A stretch of 33,961 nt of DNA from the NCBI GenBank assembly GCA_016871535.1, contig VHCZ01000044.1, positions 1 to 33,961 of the forward strand, in the 5' to 3' direction. Below, piece by piece: positions 25,282 through 33,835 of this stretch (position 1 is its first letter; each line of letters starts with the position of its first letter). A program made the position numbers and the translations under genes. The notes under the pieces are model-generated. The model searched no databases, was not told where the DNA came from, and saw only the letters and a program-made list of their open reading frames with translations. Origin of the DNA: Verrucomicrobiota bacterium (lineage in GTDB: Bacteria > Verrucomicrobiota > Verrucomicrobiia > Limisphaerales > SIBE01).

Positions 25282-25980
25282 TCAAGAGGAACCGGGCGGG
25301 ACGAATTGGATGCGTCCGGGATTCCGCGTCGCCTCCTGCAGAAACGATTTGATCTTCATTGGCTCAACGCGCCCATCGATCACGCCCACGTGAGTGCCGC
25401 CATTGTGCTGCGAAGTGGCGCCCTCGTAGGGAAAAGCTGCTCCGTCATTGAAGTCTCCGGGTTTTGTTTCATCTGCTTGCCAGAAAATAATGGCATCTGG
25501 CCGGATGTTCACCGCCTTGAGCGTGCGCGTCCGAAGCGGCGTCTTGTCGTAGGCCAGCAGCGCGGCGTTCATGATGAAGCTCGAATACTTCTGCGGGCGG
25601 GCTTTGAACTCGGCGGTGTTCGTTTTGTCGATCGGACAGCGGAACGTCTTGTACGCGCTCGCGTATTTCCAGAGCTGTCCGGTTTGCAGGTTCGTCTCGC
25701 CTTTCTCCCAGGGCGGAGTGCAGAGCCAGCCGCTCACCTTCGGATCATTTCCATAATTCGGCACGGGCAGCCAGTCTTCGGCGTCGCCGGCATACAGGAG
25801 AGTCGCGAGCATCAACTGCTTCTCATTGTTGAGGCATTGGATCTGATTCGCTTTGGCCTTGGATTTCGCCAGGGCGGGCAACAGCATTCCAGCCAGGATG
25901 GCAATGATGGCAATTACGACCAGCAGTTCGATCAGGGTGAAAGCGTTGGAGCGATGGGGGAGAGGACAGGCAGTTTTCAT
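25282..25980 (-). CDS. Type II secretion-like pseudopilin
   Basis: A 232-residue protein with a 13-residue basic leader, then [18 protein letters not shown] and [12 protein letters not shown], the class III signal of PVC pseudopilins, processed by prepilin peptidase. A helix with CLNNEKQL follows, then a globular region with [13 protein letters not shown] and the closing block [20 protein letters not shown], which corresponds to the usual 'H.GG...f.DG' end. The start ATG is unambiguous from the leader, although I see no strong Shine-Dalgarno. It is a different paralogue from the one at 20039. It is likely a minor component of a secretion or adhesion filament; which one cannot be told. Confidence 0.88.
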   Translation of the reverse strand: MKTACPLPHRSNAFTLIELLVVIAIIAILAGMLLPALAKSKAKANQIQCLNNEKQLMLATLLYAGDAEDWLPVPNYGNDPKVSGWLCTPPWEKGETNLQTGQLWKYASAYKTFRCPIDKTNTAEFKARPQKYSSFIMNAALLAYDKTPLRTRTLKAVNIRPDAIIFWQADETKPGDFNDGAAFPYEGATSQHNGGTHVGVIDGRVEPMKIKSFLQEATRNPGRIQFVPPGSS

Positions 25981-26080
25981 AGCGACATTAGCGGTTGTTG
26001 AACCGGCCTTAACAACTCTAATCCAAGACGTGCGCGCGTCAATTCGCGTTCATGGGTAACGCCTCAGCAAACCAGGGCCA

Positions 26081-26231
26081 TTGACAAAGTAGCGCAGAAT
26101 TGAATTCTGCTGTATCGCGGATTTGCAATCCGCATAGGGTCACGGCGGGTTGGGCGCGCTTGGATCTCCCGACGCCCTGCCGAATGCAATTCGGCGATAC
26201 GGCAGATTGAAAATCTGCGCTACTTTGTCAA
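26081..26231 (+). repeat. Family I long palindrome, copy 1
   Basis: TTGACAAAGTAGCGCAGA at one end is answered by TCTGCGCTACTTTGTCAA at the other. Inside are nested hairpins such as GCAGAATTGAATTCTGC and GCGGATTTGCAATCCGC. The whole 151 bp can fold into a branched structure. It lies in the gap between two minus-strand genes (25981-26362). Confidence 0.85.
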
Positions 26232-26261
26232 CAGCCCTGCTCAGCCTACACGGGTGAGAAG

Positions 26262-26330
26262 AGCGTCCCGGCGAGCCTAATTCAATCGAACTCTGCGATG
26301 GACCGGCTCGGCGAGATCCCCGCCCCAAGA
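26262..26330. repeat. Possible degenerate family B element
   Basis: GAGCGTCCCGGCGAGCC facing GGCTCGGCGAGATCCCCGCC recalls the inner arms of family B, but the TAGGGCGAG ends are lost. Low confidence. Confidence 0.35.
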
Positions 26331-26362
26331 CTGAAACATTACGCGTGGGCCGTCGAGCCGCA

Positions 26363-28567
26363 TCATTTCCGCACGCGATAGAATCTTCCCGCGCCGGTCA
26401 AGGTCACGGTGTGCGGACTCGACGCCGCCGAGACCGCAGTCCACGGACCGGTGATGGAATCGGACGATTCGAGGACACCGCCTTCGGTCCAACTCAGTGT
26501 GAGCGAGTTCCCGGACCGCGCCGCGGAGATTTTCGGCGTTGCAGGTGCGCCGGCAGGAAATGCACCCGCACCCACTTTGATGTTCGGCAGTCCCTCGGCC
26601 TTGATCAAGATGTAATCCACTTCATACTCCGAAAGCCCGCCGATGCTGGAGCCGGCAATTCCTGCGAAACCGATCCGGTCTGCTCGCGTCCAGCGCATTG
26701 GCCAATCGGACGGTTCAGCAACAGTTCCGTCCGCGAGCCAGACTTTGCCAAAGATATTCGGACCGTCGGTCACGATGCTGCCCGTCTGGCGCAAACGCAG
26801 CCAGTACCAGGTTTCATTTTCCCAATCGATGTCGAGTCCGGGCGGTCCCCAGGCGCGCCGGTCGTCCAGCAATTTGAACTGGCGGCCTGAAACGCTATCC
26901 TGGTCGTTGTCGCGGAAATGCAAATTGATGCCCTGGCTGGAGTCCGGATCGACTCCGACCGCAATGCCGCACCGCGGCGCGTCGCCGGCGCCGAACGCCG
27001 TGATCCGAATTCGAGCCAGCACTTCCTGCGCGTCTTCGCTGTAGCCCGGCGCCTGGTAGAGCAAATGCGTATCCGGACCTTCGCCGACGACCGTGACCCG
27101 AAGCACGCCATTGGCCGGTTCGTAACTGTCTTTCTCCAGAGGCACCGGCACCCAGTTCGGGTCGCGGGTCGCGCTGAGGAAATCATCCTGAAACCCTTTG
27201 ACGGTCTGTCCGAAATCGGCGGGCACCGCCACATCGAAACTGATCGGGACCTGTGAATTCGGAAGAATGGTGTTGCCAACCACGTCTTGAATTCCTTTGA
27301 CGGTGAGCGTGTAGCTCGTCCCCGGCTTTAGGGCGCCGGTTTTCAAAACGACATTCGTGCCGACGCCGGAGAGTTTGGCCGCGCTGACGGAAAGCCCCGT
27401 GACCGCGTAGTTCGCGACATTGGTTGCCGTGCTGGCCGCGACGGGCTCGGAAAACATGACGGTGACGCTGTCGAAAGTCCGGTCCACGCTCGCGACAGCT
27501 CGGACCACGGTCGGCGGGGTCACATCCACCGTCAAGATCGCCTCGGCGCTGGTGACGGTTGCGCCGCCCATCGAAAGGGCGCAACGGAATTTCGCGCCGT
27601 GATCCGTTCGAGTCACCGGAGTGGTTGTGTAGCTCTTCGCCGTGGCGCCGGCGATGGCGACAAAGTTGGTGCTCCCCGCCGCCGCTCTTTGCCATTGGTA
27701 AGCCGGCGGGGCCGAACTCGCGACTTCGAGTGTGAATGTGGCGGTTTGGCCGATGTCGGCGCTCGCGCTTTTCGGTTGTTGCCGGATGCTCAAGAACAAT
27801 GGCTCCGGGAATGCGCTGGGCGAGACTTTGATGCTCGGAAGGCCTTCCGCTTTGATGAGAATGTAGTCCACTTCGTATTCCGAAAGCCCGCCGATGCTCG
27901 AACCGACGATTCCCGCGAACCCCGTTCGTCCGCTGCGCCGCCAGTTCATTTGCCACTCGCCCGGTTCAGGAACGCTGCCGTCCGCCAGCCAGACTTTGGC
28001 GTTGATGTTGTTGGTGGGAGCGGTGCCAGGGCCGGTCTGGCGCAGACGCAACCAATACCAGGCCGCGTCCTCCCATTTGAGATCCAGCCCGCGTGGCCCC
28101 CACGCGCGCCGATCATCCAGCAACTTGAATTGGCGCCCCGACAGCCCATCCTGATTGTGGTCGCGGAAGTGCAGGTTGATTCCCTGACTGGTATCCCCGC
28201 TCACCGCGACCGCGATGCCGCACCGCGGCGCGTCTCCGGTGCCGAACGCCGTGACCCGAATCCGCGCCAGCACTTCGTGTGCGGTGTCGTCGTAGCCCGG
28301 CGCCTGGTAGAGCAAGTGTGTGTCGAACGCCCCTTCGCCAACCACCGTGACGACGAGCACGCCGTTGAGTTGATCGTAGTTGTCCTTCTCCGGCGGCACC
28401 GGCACCCAGTTCGGATCGCGCCTCGCGCCGCTGAAATCATCCTGGAAGCCGTTGACGGTTTGGCCGACGTCCGCCGGCGTGAACTTCGCCTGGGCGTGAA
28501 GCGTCGCTGGAACTTGAATCATCATGAAGCATGCAACGAGGGAAACTCCGACAGATGTTTTGCGCAT
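26363..28567 (-). CDS. Secreted protein with duplicated lectin-like domain, Ig and Big domains
   Basis: The signal peptide MRKTSVGVSLVACFMMIQVP leads to a ~225-residue beta-rich domain (GFQDDFSGARRDPNWVPVPP ... GLSEYEVDYILIKAEGLP), comparable to concanavalin-like or DUF1080-type sugar-binding folds. Then come an Ig-like domain (about 265-345; QTATFTLEVASSAPPAYQWQ), a bacterial Ig-like domain (about 350-445; VTVMFSEPVAAST, GTSYTLTVKGIQD), and a second copy of the first domain (about 450-675) with very high identity. It ends in the small beta-sandwich found elsewhere in the window (LTLSWTEGGVLESSDSITGP, FYRVRK). No catalytic residues are evident; an extracellular binding role is inferred. An AAGAAGG six bases ahead favours the ATG at 28567 over the one at 28573. 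Confidence 0.85.
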   Translation of the reverse strand: MRKTSVGVSLVACFMMIQVPATLHAQAKFTPADVGQTVNGFQDDFSGARRDPNWVPVPPEKDNYDQLNGVLVVTVVGEGAFDTHLLYQAPGYDDTAHEVLARIRVTAFGTGDAPRCGIAVAVSGDTSQGINLHFRDHNQDGLSGRQFKLLDDRRAWGPRGLDLKWEDAAWYWLRLRQTGPGTAPTNNINAKVWLADGSVPEPGEWQMNWRRSGRTGFAGIVGSSIGGLSEYEVDYILIKAEGLPSIKVSPSAFPEPLFLSIRQQPKSASADIGQTATFTLEVASSAPPAYQWQRAAAGSTNFVAIAGATAKSYTTTPVTRTDHGAKFRCALSMGGATVTSAEAILTVDVTPPTVVRAVASVDRTFDSVTVMFSEPVAASTATNVANYAVTGLSVSAAKLSGVGTNVVLKTGALKPGTSYTLTVKGIQDVVGNTILPNSQVPISFDVAVPADFGQTVKGFQDDFLSATRDPNWVPVPLEKDSYEPANGVLRVTVVGEGPDTHLLYQAPGYSEDAQEVLARIRITAFGAGDAPRCGIAVGVDPDSSQGINLHFRDNDQDSVSGRQFKLLDDRRAWGPPGLDIDWENETWYWLRLRQTGSIVTDGPNIFGKVWLADGTVAEPSDWPMRWTRADRIGFAGIAGSSIGGLSEYEVDYILIKAEGLPNIKVGAGAFPAGAPATPKISAARSGNSLTLSWTEGGVLESSDSITGPWTAVSAASSPHTVTLTGAGRFYRVRK

Positions 28568-28573
28568 AATCAT

Positions 28574-28580
28574 CCTTCTT
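28574..28580 (-). promoter_or_regulatory. Ribosome binding site AAGAAGG
   Basis: On the minus strand AAGAAGG abuts the ATG at 28573 but lies 6 nt before the ATG at 28567. The second is the normal spacing, so the site decides the start. Confidence 0.65.
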
Positions 28581-28602
28581 CAACTCGGTTGATAACCGCC
28601 AA

Positions 28603-28676
28603 CGCAGGGCAGGCTTCCAGCCCGCCTCCGTTTATTCAACTGCTCAAACCATCAGGCAGGCAGGATGCCTGCCCTA
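28603..28676. repeat. Family F palindrome, copy 2
   Basis: GCAGGGCAGGCTTCCAGCCC at the left is answered by AGGCAGGATGCCTGCCCTAC at the right across an AT-richer centre. It fills the gap between the DUF1501 stop (28679) and the next gene. Confidence 0.8.
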
Positions 28677-28678
28677 CT

Positions 28679-30178
28679 TCACACGATCTGTTCGATGACT
28701 TTTCCCTGGACCAGGGTGAGGCGCTCATTGCGGCCCAGGTGCGGAAAATTCAACGCGTCCTGGTCCAAACCCAGTTGGTGCAAGATCGTCGTGTGGATGT
28801 CGCGGAAGTGAACCGGATCCTTCACCGCGCGCAAGCCGATGTCGTCCGTCGCGCCGACGACCTGGCCGCCTTTGCTGCCGCCGCCCGCCATCCACATGCT
28901 GAAACCCAAATTATGATGATCGCGGCCTTTGCCGGTCTGCGCTTCGGGTGAGCGCCCAAATTCGCCGCCCCAGAGCACGAGCGTGCTGTCGAACAGCCCG
29001 CGGCGTTTTAAGTCCTTCAGCAGTCCGGAAATCGGCTTGTCCGTCTTAGACGCCATGCGGAGGTGATTTTCCTCGATGTTGTCGTGCGCGTCCCACTGCT
29101 TGTTCCCTGGCCCACCGCCGGAAACGACGCAAATGAACCGCACGCCCTTTTCAACGAGACGCCGGGCCAGCAAACAACGGCGGCCGTAATCGTGCGTCGG
29201 CGCGGTGCCGACGCCGTAGAGGTCGAGCGTCTCCTGAGGTTCCTCCGAAAGATCGAAGACCGCCGGGGCTTCCGATTGCATCTTGAACGCGAGGTCGTAC
29301 GCGCTGATCCGCGCGGAAAACTCGTCATCGTCCGGAGCCAATGTCGCTTCATTGAGATGGCGGATCAGATCAACGGTCTTGCGCCGTTGCTCGGAGGAGA
29401 CGCCAGTTGGCAAGTCGAGGCTCAGCACCGGCTTGGTGCCCGAACGCAGCATGGTCGGTTGATAGACCGCCGGCAAAAACCCGTGCATGTACATCGGCTG
29501 GCCCGCTTCCAGCGCGCCGTCCGGGTCCGGCATCACCACGTAGGCCGGCAGCGATTGACTTTCCGAGCCAAGTCCATAGGCGATCCAGGAACCCATGCTC
29601 GGAAACCCCGGCACGATGCGACCGCTGAACAGTTCGTACTGCGCCGCCGAGTGCACGACCATGTCCCCGTAACACGAGCGGATCACCGCGATGTCGTCGA
29701 TGCATTGGGCCGTATGCGGAAACAGGTCGGAAACCTCAATGCCGCTCTGGCCGTATTTCTTGAAGGAGCGCTTCGTGCCCAGAAGCTTGGCGTTCCTTTC
29801 GATGAATTGATATTTCGCCTCGCCAAATTCCTTCGGGCGCGGCTGGCCGTGAAGCTGATTGAGCAGCGGCTTGGGATCGAAGGTGTCGATGTGGCTCGGC
29901 CCGCCCGCCGCAAACAAGAAGATGACCGCCTTCGCTTTCGGCGCGAAGTGTGAAGGTTTCGGCGCGAGCGGATTCAATATCGCGGCGCGCGCTCGCTCCT
30001 GCTGGAGAATCGAAGCGAACGCCAGCGAACCAAAGCCGCAGAACGCGTCGCGAATGAACTCGCGTCGCGTCCGGGTAAGACGAACGTGGCCGACGTTATT
30101 CTCCGGAGGCATCATGATTTCTGTTCCCGTCTCGCGTGTGTGCAACCCAGCGGTGGGATGTTGCTGTTCAGTTGACAT
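28679..30178 (-). CDS. DUF1501 protein (sulfatase-like fold), Tat-type signal
   Basis: This 499-residue protein belongs to the DUF1501 family, abundant in Planctomycetes and Verrucomicrobia and related in fold to alkaline phosphatase/sulfatase enzymes. The N-terminus has a twin-arginine signal (RTRREFIRDAFCGFGSLAFA), implying export in folded form. Conserved blocks include AGGPSHIDTFDPKP, DLFPHTAQCIDDIAVIRSCY, FPSMGSWIAYGLGSES, ICVVSGGGPGNKQWDAHDNI, LVLWGGEFGRSPEAQ and GRDHHNLGFSMWMAGGGSKG; their Asp/His residues are candidate metal ligands. Its ATG overlaps the end of the DUF1549/DUF1553 gene by 11 bp, so the two are translationally coupled and co-transcribed. The pair is thought to act in periplasmic polysaccharide (possibly sulfated) degradation, but the exact reaction is not established. 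Confidence 0.92.
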   Translation of the reverse strand: MSTEQQHPTAGLHTRETGTEIMMPPENNVGHVRLTRTRREFIRDAFCGFGSLAFASILQQERARAAILNPLAPKPSHFAPKAKAVIFLFAAGGPSHIDTFDPKPLLNQLHGQPRPKEFGEAKYQFIERNAKLLGTKRSFKKYGQSGIEVSDLFPHTAQCIDDIAVIRSCYGDMVVHSAAQYELFSGRIVPGFPSMGSWIAYGLGSESQSLPAYVVMPDPDGALEAGQPMYMHGFLPAVYQPTMLRSGTKPVLSLDLPTGVSSEQRRKTVDLIRHLNEATLAPDDDEFSARISAYDLAFKMQSEAPAVFDLSEEPQETLDLYGVGTAPTHDYGRRCLLARRLVEKGVRFICVVSGGGPGNKQWDAHDNIEENHLRMASKTDKPISGLLKDLKRRGLFDSTLVLWGGEFGRSPEAQTGKGRDHHNLGFSMWMAGGGSKGGQVVGATDDIGLRAVKDPVHFRDIHTTILHQLGLDQDALNFPHLGRNERLTLVQGKVIEQIV

Positions 30179-32411
30179 ATAGAAATGCGTTCAGATTAAA
30201 CATCGCCAGCGCGAATTCCTTCAACGGCTGGCTTTGGAGGAATTGGAGCGCGAGACGCTTTTCATTCTTGGTGGGCGGACGGCTCGCAGCCAGCCAATAC
30301 GCGCGATCGATCTGAGCGTTGGCGTCAGCGCCCGCTTCGGCGACCAGCCGTTGCGCGAACGCTTCCGCCAGCGTGTTTGAAATGCGCCCGTTCAAAAGCT
30401 CCAAGGCTTGCGGCGCGTGCGTGCTCGTCTCCCGCCGGCCGCAACTTGTCTGAAGCGCCGGTTGATCGAACACTTCCATGAACGGCAGCCGCAAGTTGCG
30501 TTTCGCAATCAGGTAAACCGAGCGGCAGTGATGATCCTGCTCGTGCGGCGTGACCGTCCATTGCGAAGGCTTGTAAAGCTGACCGATCAACTCGGCATCG
30601 ACCGGCAGCAGCACGCTCGGCCCGCCCGCTTTTCGATTCAGCTTTCCCGAAACCGCCAGCATCGCGTCGCGAATCCCTTCCGCGTCCAGGCGCCGGCGAT
30701 TGAACCGCCACAGCAACCGGTTTTCCGGATCGCTCGCCGCCGCCTCTTCACCACGACGGGTAAGGACGGATTCCACTCCGTCCCTGACTAAGCCCCGACG
30801 GGGCGACGCAAGGTTGATCCCTGAAGCCCCTTCGGAGCTAAGATCAGGGACGTGGTGGAACGCGTCCTTACCCGGCTCAAGGCTGCTGGGAACAGTCCCC
30901 GACGCTTGCCGATAAACACTGCTCAACAAGATCATCCGGTGAATCGGCTTGAGCCGCCAGCCGTGCTCGATGATCCGGAGCGCCAGATAATCGAGCAATT
31001 CCGGATGGCTCGGCCGGTCGCCGTTCTCGCCAAAGTCATTCGCCGTCTTCACCAGCCCTTGCCCGAAATGAAATTGCCAGACCCGATTCGCCAGCACGCG
31101 CGCTGTCAACGGGTTTTTCGGATCGGTGATCCAACGCGCCAGGGCCGTCTTGGGGTTCGGTGTGTCCGGCGGAAGCTCCGTCGTTCCTTCCTGCCAGAGA
31201 ATATTCGGGCCTTTCATGCCCACGCGCTCGCCTTTGCTCTCCCAAGCGCCGCGCCGCAAAACGTGAATCGCCGTGCGATTGGACTCGACGTTCTGGATGC
31301 TGGCGATGGTCGCGGGCGGGCGCGGCATGTTCTCTTCCAGCTCGAGAATCTTCTGGTTCAGCCGCGCCTTCTCTTCGTCCTCCGCGTTTCGCAAAGCGCG
31401 CTTGAGGCGGGCGACCTCCTGATTGATCGACTTGACCTTGTTCTTCCAATCCTCCTGTTCCTGCGGGCTGCTCAACAGAATGTTCCGTTCGTCCGTGGCC
31501 GCGAGGAACGCCTGCATCTGATAGTAATCCTTCTGGCGGATCGGATCGAACTTGTGATCGTGGCAACGCGCGCAGCCAATCGTCAGGCCCAGAAAAGCCG
31601 CGCCGATGATGTCCGTGCGGTCGGTCAATACTTCGTTGCGGCTGCTGGCCACGTCTTGATTGCCCGCGTTGCGCCGGACCGGACCCAGCCGATGAAAGCC
31701 GGCGGCAACTTGCATTTCAGGGTCGTCCGGCGCCATCTCGTCCCCCGCCAGTTGTTCGAGAACGAACCGATCGAATGGCTTGTCCCGATTGAACGACTCG
31801 ATGACGTAGTCCCGGTACCGCCACGCATCGGGAATGTCGCGATCGTACTCGAAACCTTCCGTTTCTGCGAAACGCACCACGTCCAGCCAATGCTGGCCCC
31901 AGCGCTCGCCGTAGTGCGGGCTGTTCAACAAACGATCCACAAGTCTTTCGTAGGCGTCGGGCGACGAAGCGTTGAGGAACTGCTGCACTTCCTCAGGAGC
32001 GGGCGGCAAACCGATGACATCGAAGTAAACCCGTCGAATGAGATCGAGCTTGGGCGCGGGCGATGCCGGAGCGAAGCCGCGTGATTCCAGCCCGGCCAGG
32101 ATGAACTGATCGATTGAGGTCCTAGGCCAGGCCCGGTCTTTGACCGAAGGAGGGGAAACACGTTTGAGCGGTTGAAACGACCAAAAATCTTTCCCGGATT
32201 CGCGGTTGAGCACCTCGGACATCGGCGCCGCCGGACCCGAAGCCTCTCGTTTCGCGCTTTGACTCACGTCATCGGCCGGAGAGTCGAATGCCACCCAACC
32301 CCAAAAGCTGAAGATCACGATCCGGACCCAGGCGCGGGCCGATTCAGAAATCTCGAAGCCCTTTCTCCTTCGCCGAAAGCTCGGTTCGCAGTCTTTTTGG
32401 CTGATCTTCAT
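30168..32411 (-). CDS. DUF1549/DUF1553 protein (PSCyt2-PSD1 type), with embedded palindrome
   Basis: A membrane-anchored or exported protein: a basic N-terminus, then a hydrophobic segment WVRIVIFSFWGWVAF at about 28-42. DUF1549 follows from about 95 (SIDQFILAGLESRGFAPASP, RRVYFDVIGLPPAPEEV, HYGERWGQHWLDVVRFAETE) and includes the haem-like motif CARCH at 280-284 within IGCARCHDHKFDP. DUF1553 covers about 400-720 (NPLTARVLANRVWQFHFGQG, DPENRLLWRFNRRRLDAEGI, FDQPALQTSCGRR). The PSCyt1 cytochrome domain that often precedes these domains is absent. A coiled coil (about 310-350) sits between the two halves. Element H (30757-30874) is read through in frame between YRQASGTVPSSLEPG and AAASDPENRLLW. 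I chose ATG 32411 rather than TTG 32417. It is translationally coupled to the DUF1501 gene. Confidence 0.9.
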   Translation of the reverse strand: MKISQKDCEPSFRRRRKGFEISESARAWVRIVIFSFWGWVAFDSPADDVSQSAKREASGPAAPMSEVLNRESGKDFWSFQPLKRVSPPSVKDRAWPRTSIDQFILAGLESRGFAPASPAPKLDLIRRVYFDVIGLPPAPEEVQQFLNASSPDAYERLVDRLLNSPHYGERWGQHWLDVVRFAETEGFEYDRDIPDAWRYRDYVIESFNRDKPFDRFVLEQLAGDEMAPDDPEMQVAAGFHRLGPVRRNAGNQDVASSRNEVLTDRTDIIGAAFLGLTIGCARCHDHKFDPIRQKDYYQMQAFLAATDERNILLSSPQEQEDWKNKVKSINQEVARLKRALRNAEDEEKARLNQKILELEENMPRPPATIASIQNVESNRTAIHVLRRGAWESKGERVGMKGPNILWQEGTTELPPDTPNPKTALARWITDPKNPLTARVLANRVWQFHFGQGLVKTANDFGENGDRPSHPELLDYLALRIIEHGWRLKPIHRMILLSSVYRQASGTVPSSLEPGKDAFHHVPDLSSEGASGINLASPRRGLVRDGVESVLTRRGEEAAASDPENRLLWRFNRRRLDAEGIRDAMLAVSGKLNRKAGGPSVLLPVDAELIGQLYKPSQWTVTPHEQDHHCRSVYLIAKRNLRLPFMEVFDQPALQTSCGRRETSTHAPQALELLNGRISNTLAEAFAQRLVAEAGADANAQIDRAYWLAASRPPTKNEKRLALQFLQSQPLKEFALAMFNLNAFLYVN
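30757..30874. repeat. Palindromic element H inside the DUF1553 gene
   Basis: CGGGTAAGGACGGATTCCAC at one end is mirrored by GTGGTGGAACGCGTCCTTACCCG at the other, with an inner GCCCCGACGGGGC hairpin. It is 118 bp long. Its translation (KDAFHHVPDLSSEGASGINL, then ASPRRGLVRDGVESVLTRRG) has no counterpart in the conserved part of the family and sits in a loop. Confidence 0.85.
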
Positions 32412-32502
32412 GACCAATGAAGCTCGCTCGATGAACGCATTCTTACCATAGGGTGATTCCCTTTGGCGAGCGCGTTTCGGGCTCTTCCTGGCTCGGATTC
32501 AA

Positions 32503-33811
32503 TCACCGCAGCGTCGCGCGGAAGAAAATCCGGTGCGAATTCACGGGCGAGGTTTCCAGATGAATCACTGCGCCTGAACTGTCCCGGAACTCCAGGGCCG
32601 TCCCGGTCTTCCAGTTGAACAGGTCCGTGCTGTAATCCAGCGTGAAACGTTGATCGGGCTTGCCGGAGAAAAGAAACCCGTTCTCGCCGGACTTGCGGTT
32701 GAAGCTTTTGATCGTGATGGGCGCCAGGTCGGGAATCACCTGGCTCAGCAGAATCACGCCTTCCACTCCGGCGGCCAGGAGCTGTCCGCCGGAACTCGCC
32801 AGCGCGAACAACGATTTGTGCGTGATCGTGCCGGTCCACCCAGACTGTAGCGCTGGCAGCGTTGGTTTTGAATCCTTCCACCGTCAGCCCGGTCCGGCCT
32901 CCCAACAAGAACAAGCTCCCGTCCCACAAACTGCTCAAGTAAGTCCAATTCGGCGCCGGAAACGACGTGGCGGCGCTGCGAATCTGATCGGACCAGACGC
33001 CGTTCTCTTGCAGGCGCAGCTCGCTTTCGCCCGCGACCGACACACTGCTGGGGCTGGCGGTGATGGTGTAGAGAGTGTTCGCGGCGCTGGTGGCAACGGT
33101 CTGCCAGCTTCGGCCATCGCTGCTGCTCAAAGTTCGTCCCGAGTCCCCCACCGCCACGAATCGATTCTGAACCCAGGCGATCTGGTTTAAGTGTTCGGTC
33201 ACGCCGCTGGTCTGGCGTTGCCACGTGACGCCGTCCGAGCTGGTCGCCACCAGGCCGGTCTCGCCCACAGTCACAAACAATCCATTGCCGTAGGCGACTC
33301 CGCGCAGCCAGGTCGTAAACGACTGGCTCTGCCGCAGCCAGACGGTGCCATTGTGGCTGGTGTAAGTGGCGCCGTTGTCTCCGACTGCGACCTGGAGAGC
33401 GGGTGAAGCCGCGACGCCCTCCAACCAGTCCAGTGTGCCCAGGTCAATGCGTTGAAATTCGGGCCGAGGCAGGCCTGATTCGGCGTAGAGCACGGTGCCG
33501 TTTTCGCCGGTGACGATGATCTTGCTCCCGAAAAACGTCGCGCTCCGCAGATCGTTGGTCGTTTTGCTGTCACAGGGAATCCAATCGTCCAGATCGCGGC
33601 TCAGATAAATCTGGCCGCGCTCTCCGACCTGGACGATCCAGCCGTTGCCAAAAGTCATCGCGGCAATGTTATTGCCGTGGGGCTTTGGGTTCGACCAGCG
33701 CCAGACCAATGGCAGGCCGGCCGCGTGTGCGCCGGAGGCCAAGGCCGAGAGTAACGTGAGCACGCCCGCGACGACTAAACACGCCCTGCGCGCATAGCTC
33801 CGCAACCCCAT
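32503..33811 (-). pseudogene. Ycf48-like beta-propeller protein, frameshifted near the C-terminus
   Basis: The signal peptide (RRACLVVAGVLTLLSALASG) is followed by at least five repeats of about 40 residues with the pattern 'GNG.fV.VGe.G.i..S.DG..W' (FGNGWIVQVGERGQIYLS, YGNGLFVTVGETGLVATSSD, FVAVGDSGRTLSSSDGRSW), as in Ycf48/sialidase-like propellers. Near residue 324 (32836-32842) the frame is lost: codons for ATVW are followed by GTGGACC, while the matching continuation WTGTITHKSLFALASSGGQ lies in the next frame and runs to 32503. It ends in a C-terminal beta-sandwich (FTLDYSTDLFNWKTG, HRIFFRATLR). An extra G in a GGG run, or a 4-bp insertion, explains it. As written, the wrong frame runs to 32408. 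The start lies only about 25 bp from the 3' end of a group II intron. Confidence 0.82.
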
Positions 33812-33835
33812 AGCGCAGCGAAAGCCGCAACCAAA

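Noticed and set aside
30757-30874. Element H as a group II intron or intein
   Set aside because: Too short, lacks domain V and splicing-block motifs, and the frame simply reads through it.
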